Assembly (NCBI GenBank): GCA_045606045.1
Contig: JAZURE010000014.1
Coordinates: forward strand, 1-58,622
Direction of reading: 5' to 3'
DNA length: 58,622 nt
Origin: RGIG8748 sp045606045
Lineage (GTDB): Bacteria; Bacillota; Clostridia; UMGS1810
Below, piece after piece: positions 16,861-24,280 of this stretch. Position numbers and translations under genes: made by a program. Numbering within the stretch: the stretch's first letter is position 1; each line of letters begins with the position of its first letter. Under the pieces are notes generated by a model. It made no database searches and was not told where the DNA came from. It worked only from the letters and a program-made list of their open reading frames with translations.

Positions 16861-17816
16861 TACCCGTTAATCTCCGAAATTAATTTTTGCAATCTTTCCA
16901 GGCTTATAGCGCCGACATAATCATTAAATACATTTCCGTCCATTAAGTATCTCTTGACATTTCTTTGCATAGATGTTTCTTCGGGGAGGTCGTTTAAATT
17001 CTGAGGTTTTGCCATACCAAAAAGATTGATGTACACACCCTCTTCAGCATGGTTTTCCTTAAGTCTTTCAAACATATCGCCAAAACGGGTTATATTGGTC
17101 GGTCTTCCCATGATTTTTTCTATATGGGGATTGAGAAGCCATGAGCTAGTTCCGAAGGTCTTAAAGTCGTATTCGGGATAGTGATTATTAAAAAACTCAA
17201 GTGCCTCACGGAAGTTGATAAGGTTATCTGCAACATTAAGCCTGGTTCCCCTCGGTATGTGTACACCTATTATATCATTGCTGTGAATTTCAAACTGAAA
17301 AGCACCTATTCTGAATAGCTTGCCCATTGCATAACGGGGAAGCCATGCATGATAGCCGCTTGTACCCGTCACACCCATGCGCTTTTGGTTTGCGGTTATA
17401 TACATATCCACGGCGCTTAAAGTTGCGGACAAAATCTGCTTATTTACTCCGTGTTTTAATGCATCGGTACAAAAATCAGATACGCAGGCAAAAAACGGAA
17501 GCATAAGAGCAAATTCGGATTTGTGTGATTTGTCTGCAACGGGTTTTACATCATATGGGCAGACATCGTTTTTCATAAAGGCATACAGGATACAGCAAAG
17601 GTCTGTATAGCTTGCATCATCTTTGATTTCATCAAGCGCCCTCATAACAAGTTCAAGATTTTCTTTACCCAACATACTGTATTCATCGTTAAACTTTTTT
17701 ATTGCTTCTTTATCAAAAATGACATTACAAATATCCTCTCTGTTAAAACGTGCCATATCAAAAAGATACTTGTATTCAGGATTATTAAACACCTCAGAAT
17801 TCGCATAAATACTCAT
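16860..17816 (-). CDS. Acyltransferase-like protein (NAT_N/GNAT_C, DUF5596-like)
   Basis: A 318-residue soluble protein. The C-terminal half (about 190-290) has VHIPRGTRLN, a FFNNHYPEYDFKTF stretch, SSWLLNPHIEKIMG and TNITRFGDMF. This reads like the GNAT-like C-terminal domain found with an N-terminal acyltransferase domain in DUF5596-type proteins. The N-terminal 150 residues are helical. GGAGG precedes ATG. Coupling to the HAD phosphatase gene suggests the two act on one substrate, but nothing here identifies it. Family assignment is from memory of the motif pattern. Confidence 0.6.
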   Translation of the reverse strand: MSIYANSEVFNNPEYKYLFDMARFNREDICNVIFDKEAIKKFNDEYSMLGKENLELVMRALDEIKDDASYTDLCCILYAFMKNDVCPYDVKPVADKSHKSEFALMLPFFACVSDFCTDALKHGVNKQILSATLSAVDMYITANQKRMGVTGTSGYHAWLPRYAMGKLFRIGAFQFEIHSNDIIGVHIPRGTRLNVADNLINFREALEFFNNHYPEYDFKTFGTSSWLLNPHIEKIMGRPTNITRFGDMFERLKENHAEEGVYINLFGMAKPQNLNDLPEETSMQRNVKRYLMDGNVFNDYVGAISLERLQKLISEING

Positions 17817-17845
17817 ACATCCGCCTCCTTCACATAGTCAGATAA

Positions 17846-17874
17846 ATCATACAACAGAAATATCCTTGTGTCAA
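17846..17874 (-). promoter_or_regulatory. Promoter for acyltransferase-like/HAD operon
   Basis: TTGACA -35 (17869-17874), 17-base spacer and TATGAT -10 (17846-17851) on the minus strand, about 30 bases before the start codon. It is divergent from the aconitase promoter. Confidence 0.8.
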
Positions 17875-17951
17875 GACTTGTGCTTTGTACACTATCGAAT
17901 TGTAATATTTTTGGGTTTTTATGTAGATTTATCCATTATTTTATAAGTCAT

Positions 17952-17981
17952 TTGACATAAGGCAGCATTTTGTGGTATCAT
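17952..17981 (+). promoter_or_regulatory. acn-icd promoter
   Basis: TTGACA -35, 18-base spacer and TATCAT -10, giving a short leader of about 25 nt before the AAGGAAG site and the ATG at 18015. I see no CcpC-type or other operator that I can identify. Confidence 0.8.
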
Positions 17982-18014
17982 TTACTCATATTTATTATGA
18001 AAGGAAGACGAAAA

Positions 18015-19952
18015 ATGGGACTTACACTCACTGAGAAAATCCTCAAAGCACACCTTGTGGAAGGCGAGTTTGTCAAGGGAACTGAAATCGGTATAAAAAT
18101 CGACCAGACTCTTACTCAGGACGCAACAGGTACCATGGCTTACTTGGAATTTGAAGCTATGGGCGTACCCAGAGTTAAGACAGAGCGTTCCGTGGCATAC
18201 ATCGACCACAACACACTTCAGTCCGGATTTGAAAATGCGGACGACCACAGATTCATAGGCTCCGTGGCTAAGAAACACGGTATCTACTTCTCCAGACCGG
18301 GAAACGGCATATGCCATCAGGTACATCTGGAAAGATTCGGCGCACCCGGAAAGACATTAATAGGCTCCGACAGCCATACCCCCACAGGCGGCGGTATAGG
18401 CATGATTGCTATAGGCGCAGGCGGTCTCGATGTGGCAGTAGCCATGGGAGGCGGCGCATACTACATCACATACCCCAAGGTTGTTAAGGTAAACCTTACA
18501 GGCAAGCTTTCTCCGTGGGTAGGTGCCAAGGATGTAATCCTTGAAATTCTTAAAATAATGTCTGTTAAAGGCGGTGTGGGCAAGGTAGTTGAATACTGCG
18601 GCGAAGGTGTTAAAACTCTTTCAGTACCCGAAAGAGCCACCATTACAAACATGGGCGCAGAACTTGGCGCAACTACATCCATCTTCCCCTCCGACGAAAT
18701 TACCAAGGAATTCTTAAAAGCACAGAAAAGAGAGGATGTATGGGTTGAGCTTAAAGCAGACGAGGACGCAGTATATGACGAGGAGATAAATATAGATTTA
18801 TCCGCCCTTGAGCCTGCAGCAGCATGCCCCCACTCTCCCGACAACATAAAGAGCATAAAGGAAATCGGCTCCATGAAGATAGACCAGGTTTGCATAGGCT
18901 CATGCACAAACAGCTCTCTTATGGACATGATGAAGGTAGCACACATATTAAAGGGTAAGACAGTACACCCCGATGTATCTTTATCCATAGCACCCGGCTC
19001 CAAGCAGGTACTTAATATGCTTTCTAAAAACGGTGCACTCTCCGACATGATAGAAGCAGGTGCAAGAATTCTTGAAAGTGCTTGCGGCCCCTGCATAGGC
19101 ATGGGTCAGGCACCCAATTCGGGAGGAATATCGCTTCGTACCTTTAACCGTAACTTCCTCGGAAGAAGCGGCACCAAGGACGGACAGATATACCTTGTAT
19201 CACCCGAGGTTGCGGCAGCATCCGCTATAGCAGGCGTGCTCACAGACCCCCGCACACTCGGCGATATGCCAAAGTTTTCCATGCCCGAATACTTTGATAT
19301 AAATGACAATATGATAGTACCTCCAATAGACGAAAAGGCCATGGATTCCGTAGAAGTCTTAAGAGGTCCCAATATAAAGCCATTCCCTGTAACAGAGCCT
19401 CTTGGTGACACCATAGAGTGCGCTTGTTCTCTTAAGGTGGGCGACAACATAACTACCGACCATATCATGCCTGCAGGAGCAAAGATACTGCCCCTGCGCT
19501 CCAACATACCCGCCATATCAAAGCACTGCTTTACAGTATGCGATGAAAAGTTCCCCGAAAGAGCAGAGAGCCTTGGCAAAAGCATAATTGTAGGCGGCTC
19601 CAACTATGGTCAGGGCTCGTCCAGAGAGCACGCGGCACTTGCACCGCTTCACCTTGGCGTAAAGATTGTTATAACCAAGTCCTTTGCGCGTATTCACCGT
19701 GCAAACCTTGTAAATGCAGGAATACTGCCCTTTACCTTTGCAAATGAAAGTGACTATGACAAGATTTCCGAGGGTGACGAAATCATCTGCGAAAACCTCA
19801 TAGACACAATCAAGGGCGGTAAGAATCCCGTTGTGGTAAACAAAACCACAGGGGATAGAATTGAATGTGTATGCGAGCTTTCCGACAGAGCAAAGGATAT
19901 TATTCTTGCAGGCGGACTTCTTAACTACACAAAACTAAATGCACAGGCTTAA
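18015..19952 (+). CDS. acn: Aconitate hydratase
   Basis: A 645-residue aconitase of the short, IPMI-like class that interconverts citrate and isocitrate. [4Fe-4S] ligands lie in CIGSCTNSS (about residue 297) and CGPCIGMGQAPNS (about 357). The swivel domain has VGGSNYGQGSSREHAALAP near 530. The start at 18015 uses AAGGAAG; an upstream in-frame ATG lies inside the promoter. It is followed 24 bases later by isocitrate dehydrogenase, so the operon makes 2-oxoglutarate for glutamate synthesis. Citrate synthase is not adjacent. Confidence 0.95.
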   Translation: MGLTLTEKILKAHLVEGEFVKGTEIGIKIDQTLTQDATGTMAYLEFEAMGVPRVKTERSVAYIDHNTLQSGFENADDHRFIGSVAKKHGIYFSRPGNGICHQVHLERFGAPGKTLIGSDSHTPTGGGIGMIAIGAGGLDVAVAMGGGAYYITYPKVVKVNLTGKLSPWVGAKDVILEILKIMSVKGGVGKVVEYCGEGVKTLSVPERATITNMGAELGATTSIFPSDEITKEFLKAQKREDVWVELKADEDAVYDEEINIDLSALEPAAACPHSPDNIKSIKEIGSMKIDQVCIGSCTNSSLMDMMKVAHILKGKTVHPDVSLSIAPGSKQVLNMLSKNGALSDMIEAGARILESACGPCIGMGQAPNSGGISLRTFNRNFLGRSGTKDGQIYLVSPEVAAASAIAGVLTDPRTLGDMPKFSMPEYFDINDNMIVPPIDEKAMDSVEVLRGPNIKPFPVTEPLGDTIECACSLKVGDNITTDHIMPAGAKILPLRSNIPAISKHCFTVCDEKFPERAESLGKSIIVGGSNYGQGSSREHAALAPLHLGVKIVITKSFARIHRANLVNAGILPFTFANESDYDKISEGDEIICENLIDTIKGGKNPVVVNKTTGDRIECVCELSDRAKDIILAGGLLNYTKLNAQA

Positions 19953-19976
19953 ATATAAGGAAAGGACTGATTATAA

Positions 19977-21188
19977 ATGGCAAAAATTCAAATGAAAACT
20001 CCCCTCGTTGAGATGGACGGAGACGAAATGACCAGAATCATATGGAAGATGATAAAGGATATCCTTATTCTTCCCTATGTTGATTTAAAAACAGAATACT
20101 ATGACTTAGGTCTTGTGGAAAGAAACAACACAGACGATAAGGTTACAGTAGACAGCGCAGAAGCTACAAAAAAATACGGTGTTGCGGTTAAATGTGCAAC
20201 AATCACTCCCAATGCGGCAAGAATGACAGAATACGACCTTAAGGAAATGTGGAAATCCCCCAACGGAACAATAAGAGCAATCCTTGACGGTACGGTTTTC
20301 AGAACACCCATTATTGTAAAGGGTATAACCCCGTATATCCCCACATGGACAAAGCCTATCACCATTGCCCGTCATGCTTACGGCGATGTGTACAAGAACA
20401 CAGAAATGAAAGTTACAAAGGACAGCAAGGCTTATCTTAGCGTTGTGGATGCAAACGGCAATGAGACCAGAGAAATTATATATGACTTCTCCGACTCCGA
20501 CGGTATAATTCAGGGCATGCACAACAAGGACAACTCCATAGCAAGCTTTGCAAGAAGCTGTTTTAACTATGCTTTGGAGCTTAAGCAGGATTTGTGGTTT
20601 GCTACAAAGGATACCATAAGCAAAAAGTATGACCACACCTTTAAGGACATATTCCAGGAAGTTTACGATGCCGAGTACAAGGAAAAGTTTGAAGCACTGG
20701 GTATTGAATACTTCTACACACTCATCGACGATGCAGTTGCAAGAGTTATCCGCTCCGAAGGCGGTTACATATGGGCTTGCAAAAACTACGACGGCGATGT
20801 AATGAGCGACATGATAGCTACCGCATACGGAAGCCTTGCCATGATGACAAGCGTGCTCGTATCGCCCGACGGTGTGTATGAGTACGAAGCCGCACACGGC
20901 ACGGTACAGCGCCACTACTACAAGCATCTTGAGGGCAAGGAAACCTCCACAAACTCTGTTGCAACCATATTTGCATGGACAGGTGCTTTAAATAAGAGAG
21001 GCGAGCTTGACAATATTCCCGAGCTTTGTACCTTTGCTAAGAACATGGAAAAGGCTACAATTCAGACCATAGAGGAAGGCGTAATGACAGGCGACCTCTA
21101 CTCCATGTCTACACTCGAAAAAAAGACTAAGGTTAATACCGAAGATTTCCTTAAAGAAATAAATAAGAGACTCGAAAAACTCATGTAA
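19977..21188 (+). CDS. icd: NADP-dependent isocitrate dehydrogenase, eukaryote-like type
   Basis: A 403-residue enzyme that oxidatively decarboxylates isocitrate to 2-oxoglutarate. The N-terminus (PLVEMDGDEMTRIIW) and the substrate loop (KSPNGTIRAILDGTVFR) match the homodimeric NADP-IDH type found in mitochondria and some bacteria rather than the E. coli type. Metal-binding Asp lie in IDDAVARVIRSEGG and NYDGDVMSDM, and the nucleotide region is AAHGTVQRHY. It has AAGGA before ATG and is co-transcribed with aconitase. Confidence 0.95.
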   Translation: MAKIQMKTPLVEMDGDEMTRIIWKMIKDILILPYVDLKTEYYDLGLVERNNTDDKVTVDSAEATKKYGVAVKCATITPNAARMTEYDLKEMWKSPNGTIRAILDGTVFRTPIIVKGITPYIPTWTKPITIARHAYGDVYKNTEMKVTKDSKAYLSVVDANGNETREIIYDFSDSDGIIQGMHNKDNSIASFARSCFNYALELKQDLWFATKDTISKKYDHTFKDIFQEVYDAEYKEKFEALGIEYFYTLIDDAVARVIRSEGGYIWACKNYDGDVMSDMIATAYGSLAMMTSVLVSPDGVYEYEAAHGTVQRHYYKHLEGKETSTNSVATIFAWTGALNKRGELDNIPELCTFAKNMEKATIQTIEEGVMTGDLYSMSTLEKKTKVNTEDFLKEINKRLEKLM

Positions 21189-21195
21189 GATTTAA

Positions 21196-21239
21196 AAACA
21201 CAAGGACGGATTTCAAAATAGAAATCTGTCCTTGTGTTT
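21196..21239. terminator. Terminator after icd
   Basis: A 19-bp stem (21196-21214 with 21221-21239) around an AAAATA loop, with one G-T pair. It includes the stop codon of the convergent 71-residue gene, so it probably works in both directions. Confidence 0.85.
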
Positions 21240-21428
21240 ATTTAACCATTTTTTTAGCTTATTTAATTTCGACTCAAAATCATACTGCGGAAAGCAATAC
21301 AAATAATAATCACACTCATCACAACAACACTCATATTGAGGATTCTCGCCGTTTCCCAAACATCTTTTGCCCTGCCTCGACGGTGTAAGCGATGTGCCCG
21401 TAACATCAATTATTTGTCTTTTTATCAT
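21213..21428 (-). CDS. Small Cys-rich protein of unknown function
   Basis: A 71-residue protein started at the ATG at 21428, with GAGG 9 bases upstream; a longer frame has no site. The centre has a Cys cluster, YECCCDECDYYLYC, preceded by RCLGNGENPQ, and the C-terminus is a basic helix (LNKLKKWLNKHKDR). The Cys pattern suggests a metal site. I do not recognise the family. A terminator hairpin ends just 18 bases before its ribosome binding site, so its expression may depend on readthrough from the structured RNA upstream. Confidence 0.6.
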   Translation of the reverse strand: MIKRQIIDVTGTSLTPSRQGKRCLGNGENPQYECCCDECDYYLYCFPQYDFESKLNKLKKWLNKHKDRFLF

Positions 21429-21445
21429 ATTCTTTACCTCGCAAT

Positions 21446-21615
21446 TAAAAAAGCACACCCCGAAGGATGTGCCGAAAAAGTGTTTCCCCCGGTTTCGCTA
21501 CCACACTACACCGATATATTTTTCACACAGAAGAATAAGAGAAAACACCTTTTGCCAAGGTAGTTTTCTTCTATGTGAAAAACTTATGCATTATATATTA
21601 AAATGTAGTGTGGTA
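21446..21615 (-). ncRNA. Structured RNA of about 170 nt, unidentified
   Basis: The transcript predicted from the promoter at 21622-21650 starts at about 21615, the first base of a 12-bp stem (21604-21615 with 21499-21510). Inside, an asymmetric internal loop leads to a 17-bp stem (21566-21582 with 21519-21535, all pairs Watson-Crick or G-U) with further pairing towards the tip. A short 3' tail with a GGT/ACC hairpin leads into a terminator. It is a rod with a central bubble, similar in outline to 6S RNA, or a leader controlling the Cys-rich gene. I do not recognise a known riboswitch. Confidence 0.6.
21447..21472 (-). terminator. Terminator/attenuator before the Cys-rich gene
   Basis: On the minus strand GCACATCC-TTCG-GGGTGTGC forms an 8-bp stem with a UUCG tetraloop, followed at once by six T. 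It ends the structured RNA and lies directly ahead of the Cys-rich gene's ribosome binding site, the position of an attenuator. Confidence 0.85.
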
Positions 21616-21621
21616 TATGTT

Positions 21622-21650
21622 ATTTTAACACATGGGAACAAAAATGTAAA
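21622..21650 (-). promoter_or_regulatory. Promoter for the structured RNA
   Basis: TTTACA -35 (21645-21650), 17-base spacer and TAAAAT -10 (21622-21627) on the minus strand. It is divergent from the toxin-like promoter 39 bases away. Confidence 0.7.
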
Positions 21651-21688
21651 GACTTTTATACAACACATCAGAGCTTTGTAAAAAGATG

Positions 21689-21717
21689 TTGAAATAGCAG
21701 AAAATATGTTGTATACT
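21689..21717 (+). promoter_or_regulatory. Promoter of toxin-like mRNA
   Basis: TTGAAA -35 and TATACT -10 with a 17-base spacer. Transcription would start near 21724, giving a 73-nt leader before the 22-codon gene and an mRNA of about 175 nt up to the terminator. Confidence 0.75.
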
Positions 21718-21766
21718 ATTAGGAAAGGCGAGACTTAAAACAGTGTAAAGATAAGGCGGTTGTGCC

Positions 21767-21791
21767 ATCATCTCTTCAAAAAGGAGGTGAT
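21767..21791 (+). promoter_or_regulatory. Shine-Dalgarno-sequestering hairpin
   Basis: ATCATCTCTT (21767-21776) pairs over 10 bases with AGGAGGTGAT (21782-21791), leaving a five-base loop. The second arm is a full-length match to the 16S anti-Shine-Dalgarno sequence. The mRNA would therefore be translated poorly unless remodelled, as known for type I toxin mRNAs such as bsrG. Confidence 0.75.
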
Positions 21792-21796
21792 AGCTT

Positions 21797-21865
21797 ATGG
21801 GAAATGAATACATAATTTATTTTATGATTGTTCTTTTACTTTTAGTAATTACCATAAAAAAATAA
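21797..21865 (+). CDS. 22-residue hydrophobic peptide, type I toxin-like
   Basis: An ATG-to-TAA frame of 22 codons, preceded by AAGGAGGTGAT with a 5-base spacer. The peptide has a short polar start (MGNEY), one uninterrupted hydrophobic helix (IIYFMIVLLLLVITI) and a KK end. This is the build of type I toxins and the putative holin-like toxins of Firmicutes, which insert in the membrane. It has its own promoter, a sequestered ribosome site and a convergent antisense promoter. I know no exact match to this sequence; the toxin role is inferred from architecture. Confidence 0.75.
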   Translation: MGNEYIIYFMIVLLLLVITIKK

Positions 21866-21943
21866 CCCCCACTCCGCTAAAAGTTAGGGTTATTTTTTAA
21901 TCCAAACATTTTGGCATAACCGTTTGAGGTCTTTCCTTTTTCT
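21855..21943 (-). ncRNA. Predicted antisense RNA (antitoxin)
   Basis: From the consensus promoter at 21950-21978 a minus-strand RNA would start near 21943 and end after the shared hairpin at its T-tract (21856-21862 complement), about 88 nt. It would be complementary to the last 40-45 nt of the toxin-like mRNA, including its stop codon and terminator. The 5' part can form a small hairpin (CAAAC with GTTTG). This matches the 3'-overlapping layout of bsrG/SR4 and txpA/RatA. Confidence 0.65.
21856..21898. terminator. Bidirectional terminator shared by toxin mRNA and antisense RNA
   Basis: AAAAAATAACCC (21857-21868) pairs with GGGTTATTTTTT (21887-21898), so each strand has a GC-containing core followed by a T-run. 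The toxin stop codon TAA is within the left arm. Confidence 0.85.
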
Positions 21944-21949
21944 ATTTTT

Positions 21950-21978
21950 ATTATATAGAATAAAAACTATTTTGTCAA
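21950..21978 (-). promoter_or_regulatory. Consensus promoter of the antisense RNA
   Basis: Exact TTGACA (21973-21978), 17-base spacer and exact TATAAT (21950-21955) on the minus strand. It points at the toxin-like gene and there is no minus-strand gene it could otherwise serve. It is stronger on paper than the toxin promoter. Confidence 0.8.
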
Positions 21979-22013
21979 CTACTATGGAAAACTTTATAAA
22001 AACAATTTGGAAC

Positions 22014-22042
22014 TTGACAAACTAAAAATGAAAAGCTATACT
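22014..22042 (+). promoter_or_regulatory. Esterase-pnuC promoter
   Basis: TTGACA -35 and TATACT -10 with a 17-base spacer, about 32 bases before the ATG at 22075. Confidence 0.8.
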
Positions 22043-22074
22043 CATGCCATATAACAAAACAAGGAGCAAACAAA

Positions 22075-22893
22075 ATGAAGATAGAAAAATTAAATCTTTG
22101 GAACACCATACCATGTACATATGACGAAAAACCGACAATAAATGTATATATACCCGACCGCAAAACAAGCAGAGGAGCTGTAGTTATCTTTGCAGGCGGA
22201 GCATACAGCCACAGAGCAGTCCACGAGGGAGACGGATATGCACGCTTTCTGGCAGAAAACGGAATTACTGCTTTTGTTGCAGACTACAGAGTACATCCGC
22301 ACATATTCCCCTGCCCTCTCATCGATGCAAGACGGGCAGTTAAATTTGCAAGATACCATGCCCAAAGGTACGGCATAGACAAAAACAAAATAGCTGTTAT
22401 GGGTTCGTCTGCAGGCGGACATCTTGCCGCTCTTTGCTCTACATATCTTGGCGACACCGACTGCGAAATAACTGCAGACGAAATCGAAAAAGAAAGTTTT
22501 GTACCCGATGCACAGATTTTGTGCTATCCTGTTATAAGGGTACTCGGAAGGGATATTGCCCACATCGGTTCGGGTGAAAACCTCCTTGGCAAAAAGCACG
22601 CTTGGGACGGTGAAGATTTTGAACCCGACAGACTGGTTTCGGACAAGACACCAAAGGCATTTATATGGCATACTGCCTCCGATAACGGAGTAAATGTAAT
22701 AAACAGCTACAGATATGCCGAAGCTCTGCGCAGATTCAACATTCCTGCGGAAATGCACATCTTCCCCGACGGTCCTCACGGTCTTGGTCTGTGCGATGAA
22801 GTTAAATTTGACGCAGTAGACAAAAAAGTACTCAGCCACACAGGTCAGTGGTCAACTCTTCTATTAAACTGGCTAAGTTATATCGGATTTTAG
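22075..22893 (+). CDS. Alpha/beta hydrolase, acetyl-esterase-like
   Basis: A 272-residue hydrolase with AAGGAG 9 bases before ATG. The oxyanion region is VIFAGGAYSHRA near residue 42, the nucleophile elbow GSSAGGHLAAL near residue 115, and the catalytic His is in DGPHGLGL near residue 243 after an acidic residue in TASDNGVNV. There is no signal peptide, so it is cytoplasmic. The family deacetylates sugars or other esters (acetyl xylan esterase-like). It is followed 8 bases later by pnuC, but the two functions have no obvious link. Confidence 0.85.
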   Translation: MKIEKLNLWNTIPCTYDEKPTINVYIPDRKTSRGAVVIFAGGAYSHRAVHEGDGYARFLAENGITAFVADYRVHPHIFPCPLIDARRAVKFARYHAQRYGIDKNKIAVMGSSAGGHLAALCSTYLGDTDCEITADEIEKESFVPDAQILCYPVIRVLGRDIAHIGSGENLLGKKHAWDGEDFEPDRLVSDKTPKAFIWHTASDNGVNVINSYRYAEALRRFNIPAEMHIFPDGPHGLGLCDEVKFDAVDKKVLSHTGQWSTLLLNWLSYIGF

Positions 22894-22901
22894 GTTTTAT
22901 T

Positions 22902-23582
22902 ATGCTCAAAAAATATTTTTCGACACTTGATATTATATTGTGGACCTCTTCTGCAGTATCAATTATACTTTCATTCTGCATTTTCGACAGAGAAAACTAT
23001 ATGACGCTAATTGCCTCTCTTGTCGGCGTAACTTCGCTCATTTTCTGTGCAAAAGGCAATCCTTTCGGTCAGATACTCATGATAGTATTCAGCTTGCTGT
23101 ACGGTATTATTTCCTTTAATTTTTCGTATTACGGCGAAATGATAACATATGTGGGTATGACACTGCCCATGTCCGTTTTTGCACTTGTATCGTGGCTCAG
23201 AAACCCGTACAAGGGCAACAAAGCCGAGGTCGAGGTAAATACAATAAGCAAAAAAGAAATGCTTTTGGCTCTTATAGCTTCGGTTTTTGTTACTGTTATT
23301 TTTTACTTTATATTAAGTCACTTCGGCACAGCCAATATAGTTCCGAGCACTTTTTCGGTTACTACAAGCTTTATAGCGGTATATCTCACATACAGAAGAA
23401 ACCCAAATTTTGCTCTGGCGTATGCCTTAAATGACATTGTTCTTATTGTTTTGTGGGGTCTTGCAAGCATGCACGAAATCCGATATATTTCTGTGGTTGT
23501 ATGTTTTGCTGCCTTTCTTGCAAACGATATTTACAGCTATATAAACTGGCAAAAAATGAAATTACGGCAGAGTAATCAGTAA
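22902..23582 (+). CDS. pnuC: PnuC-family nicotinamide riboside/vitamin transporter
   Basis: A 226-residue membrane protein with about seven hydrophobic segments, started at the ATG at 22902 just after the esterase stop; the upstream ribosome site is weak (TTAGG). Family features are the W.RNP-like VSWLRNPYKG after the third helix pair and ALAYALNDIVLIVLWG in the second half. PnuC proteins pass nicotinamide riboside by facilitated diffusion, and relatives carry thiamine or riboflavin. No NadR kinase, TPP or FMN riboswitch is seen, so the vitamin is uncertain. Confidence 0.85.
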   Translation: MLKKYFSTLDIILWTSSAVSIILSFCIFDRENYMTLIASLVGVTSLIFCAKGNPFGQILMIVFSLLYGIISFNFSYYGEMITYVGMTLPMSVFALVSWLRNPYKGNKAEVEVNTISKKEMLLALIASVFVTVIFYFILSHFGTANIVPSTFSVTTSFIAVYLTYRRNPNFALAYALNDIVLIVLWGLASMHEIRYISVVVCFAAFLANDIYSYINWQKMKLRQSNQ

Positions 23583-23630
23583 ATAAAATTCTCCGTTTGT
23601 GCGTGCACAAATCGGAGAATTTTATTTTAA
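23583..23630. terminator. Terminator between pnuC and carD-like gene
   Basis: ATAAAATTCTCCG and CGGAGAATTTTAT arms enclose a second complementary pair (TTTGTGC with GCACAAA). A T-rich tail follows on the plus strand. It serves convergent genes. Confidence 0.85.
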
Positions 23631-24139
23631 TTATTGTTTACTTTTTTCTTTATGTACTCTCCCACATCCTCCGCAAAACAACCCAAAGAATACGAAAACT
23701 CCTCGTTTATGAGCCTTTCGGCTGTTTTGAGCATTGTATCATCACTCGACGAAAGAACTTTGCCCTGGGCGGATTTTTCCTGTTTTTTAAGGTACAGACA
23801 TTTTATCATCATAAGAAGCTCTGCGGTATCGCATCCCGATATTATTTTGCTGAAGAGTTCATTTCTTTCAGCTTTGTTTTCGGGCCACTTCATGGAATCC
23901 TTGCAATCATTTATAAGGATTTTGTCTATTTCATCCTTGGTAAGCACATGGCGCATCTTGGATACGAGATTCTCCTTATCCACAGGAACATACAGCGTAC
24001 CGCTCTTATTTGACTCAGGTTTTAACACATAGTAAGCGCCGCTTTCTGCGCCAAACTTCATAATTTTTATATCCTCTATAAGACAAATGCCGTTGTTTCC
24101 GTACACTACTTTTTCATTTTTGCAAAATTTAATATCCAT
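23627..24139 (-). CDS. CarD/CdnL-like transcription regulator
   Basis: A 170-residue protein started at the ATG at 24139 (AAAGGG 8-9 bases upstream). Residues 1-60 form the RNA-polymerase-interacting Tudor-like domain: KNEKVVYGNNGICLIEDI, then YYVLKPESNKSGTLYVPVDKE. Residues 65-160 are a helical DNA-binding part. Members bind the beta subunit and stabilise open promoter complexes, mostly at rRNA-type promoters. It is transcribed alone, with its own promoter and terminator. Confidence 0.88.
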   Translation of the reverse strand: MDIKFCKNEKVVYGNNGICLIEDIKIMKFGAESGAYYVLKPESNKSGTLYVPVDKENLVSKMRHVLTKDEIDKILINDCKDSMKWPENKAERNELFSKIISGCDTAELLMMIKCLYLKKQEKSAQGKVLSSSDDTMLKTAERLINEEFSYSLGCFAEDVGEYIKKKVNNN

Positions 24140-24169
24140 AAGCTCTGCCCTTTCTGATGTATCAATCAT

Positions 24170-24198
24170 ATTATATCATTTTTAGAGAATTTTTTCAA
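24170..24198 (-). promoter_or_regulatory. carD-like gene promoter
   Basis: TTGAAA -35 (24193-24198), 17-base spacer and TATAAT -10 (24170-24175) on the minus strand. Confidence 0.8.
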
Positions 24199-24244
24199 AG
24201 GTCATTTTTCCAAAAAATTCTCCCTTGGATATATTAATTTTGCA

Positions 24245-24275
24245 CTAAAATGCCCCCGAATCATAGTTCGGGGGC
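24245..24275 (-). terminator. Terminator of the RND efflux operon
   Basis: GCCCCCGAA (24252-24260) pairs with TTCGGGGGC (24267-24275); on the minus strand the stem is followed by ATTTTAG. It ends the tolC-like/MFP/RND transcript. Confidence 0.85.
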
Positions 24276-24280
24276 AAGTT

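Noticed and set aside
17970..18014. Upstream Met start for aconitase
   Set aside because: It lies in the promoter -10; the ATG at 18015 has an AAGGAAG site and matches the family start.
18461..20927. Long antisense frames in the acn-icd operon
   Set aside because: The coding strand encodes clear enzymes with conserved motifs; the antisense frames lack start sites and family features.
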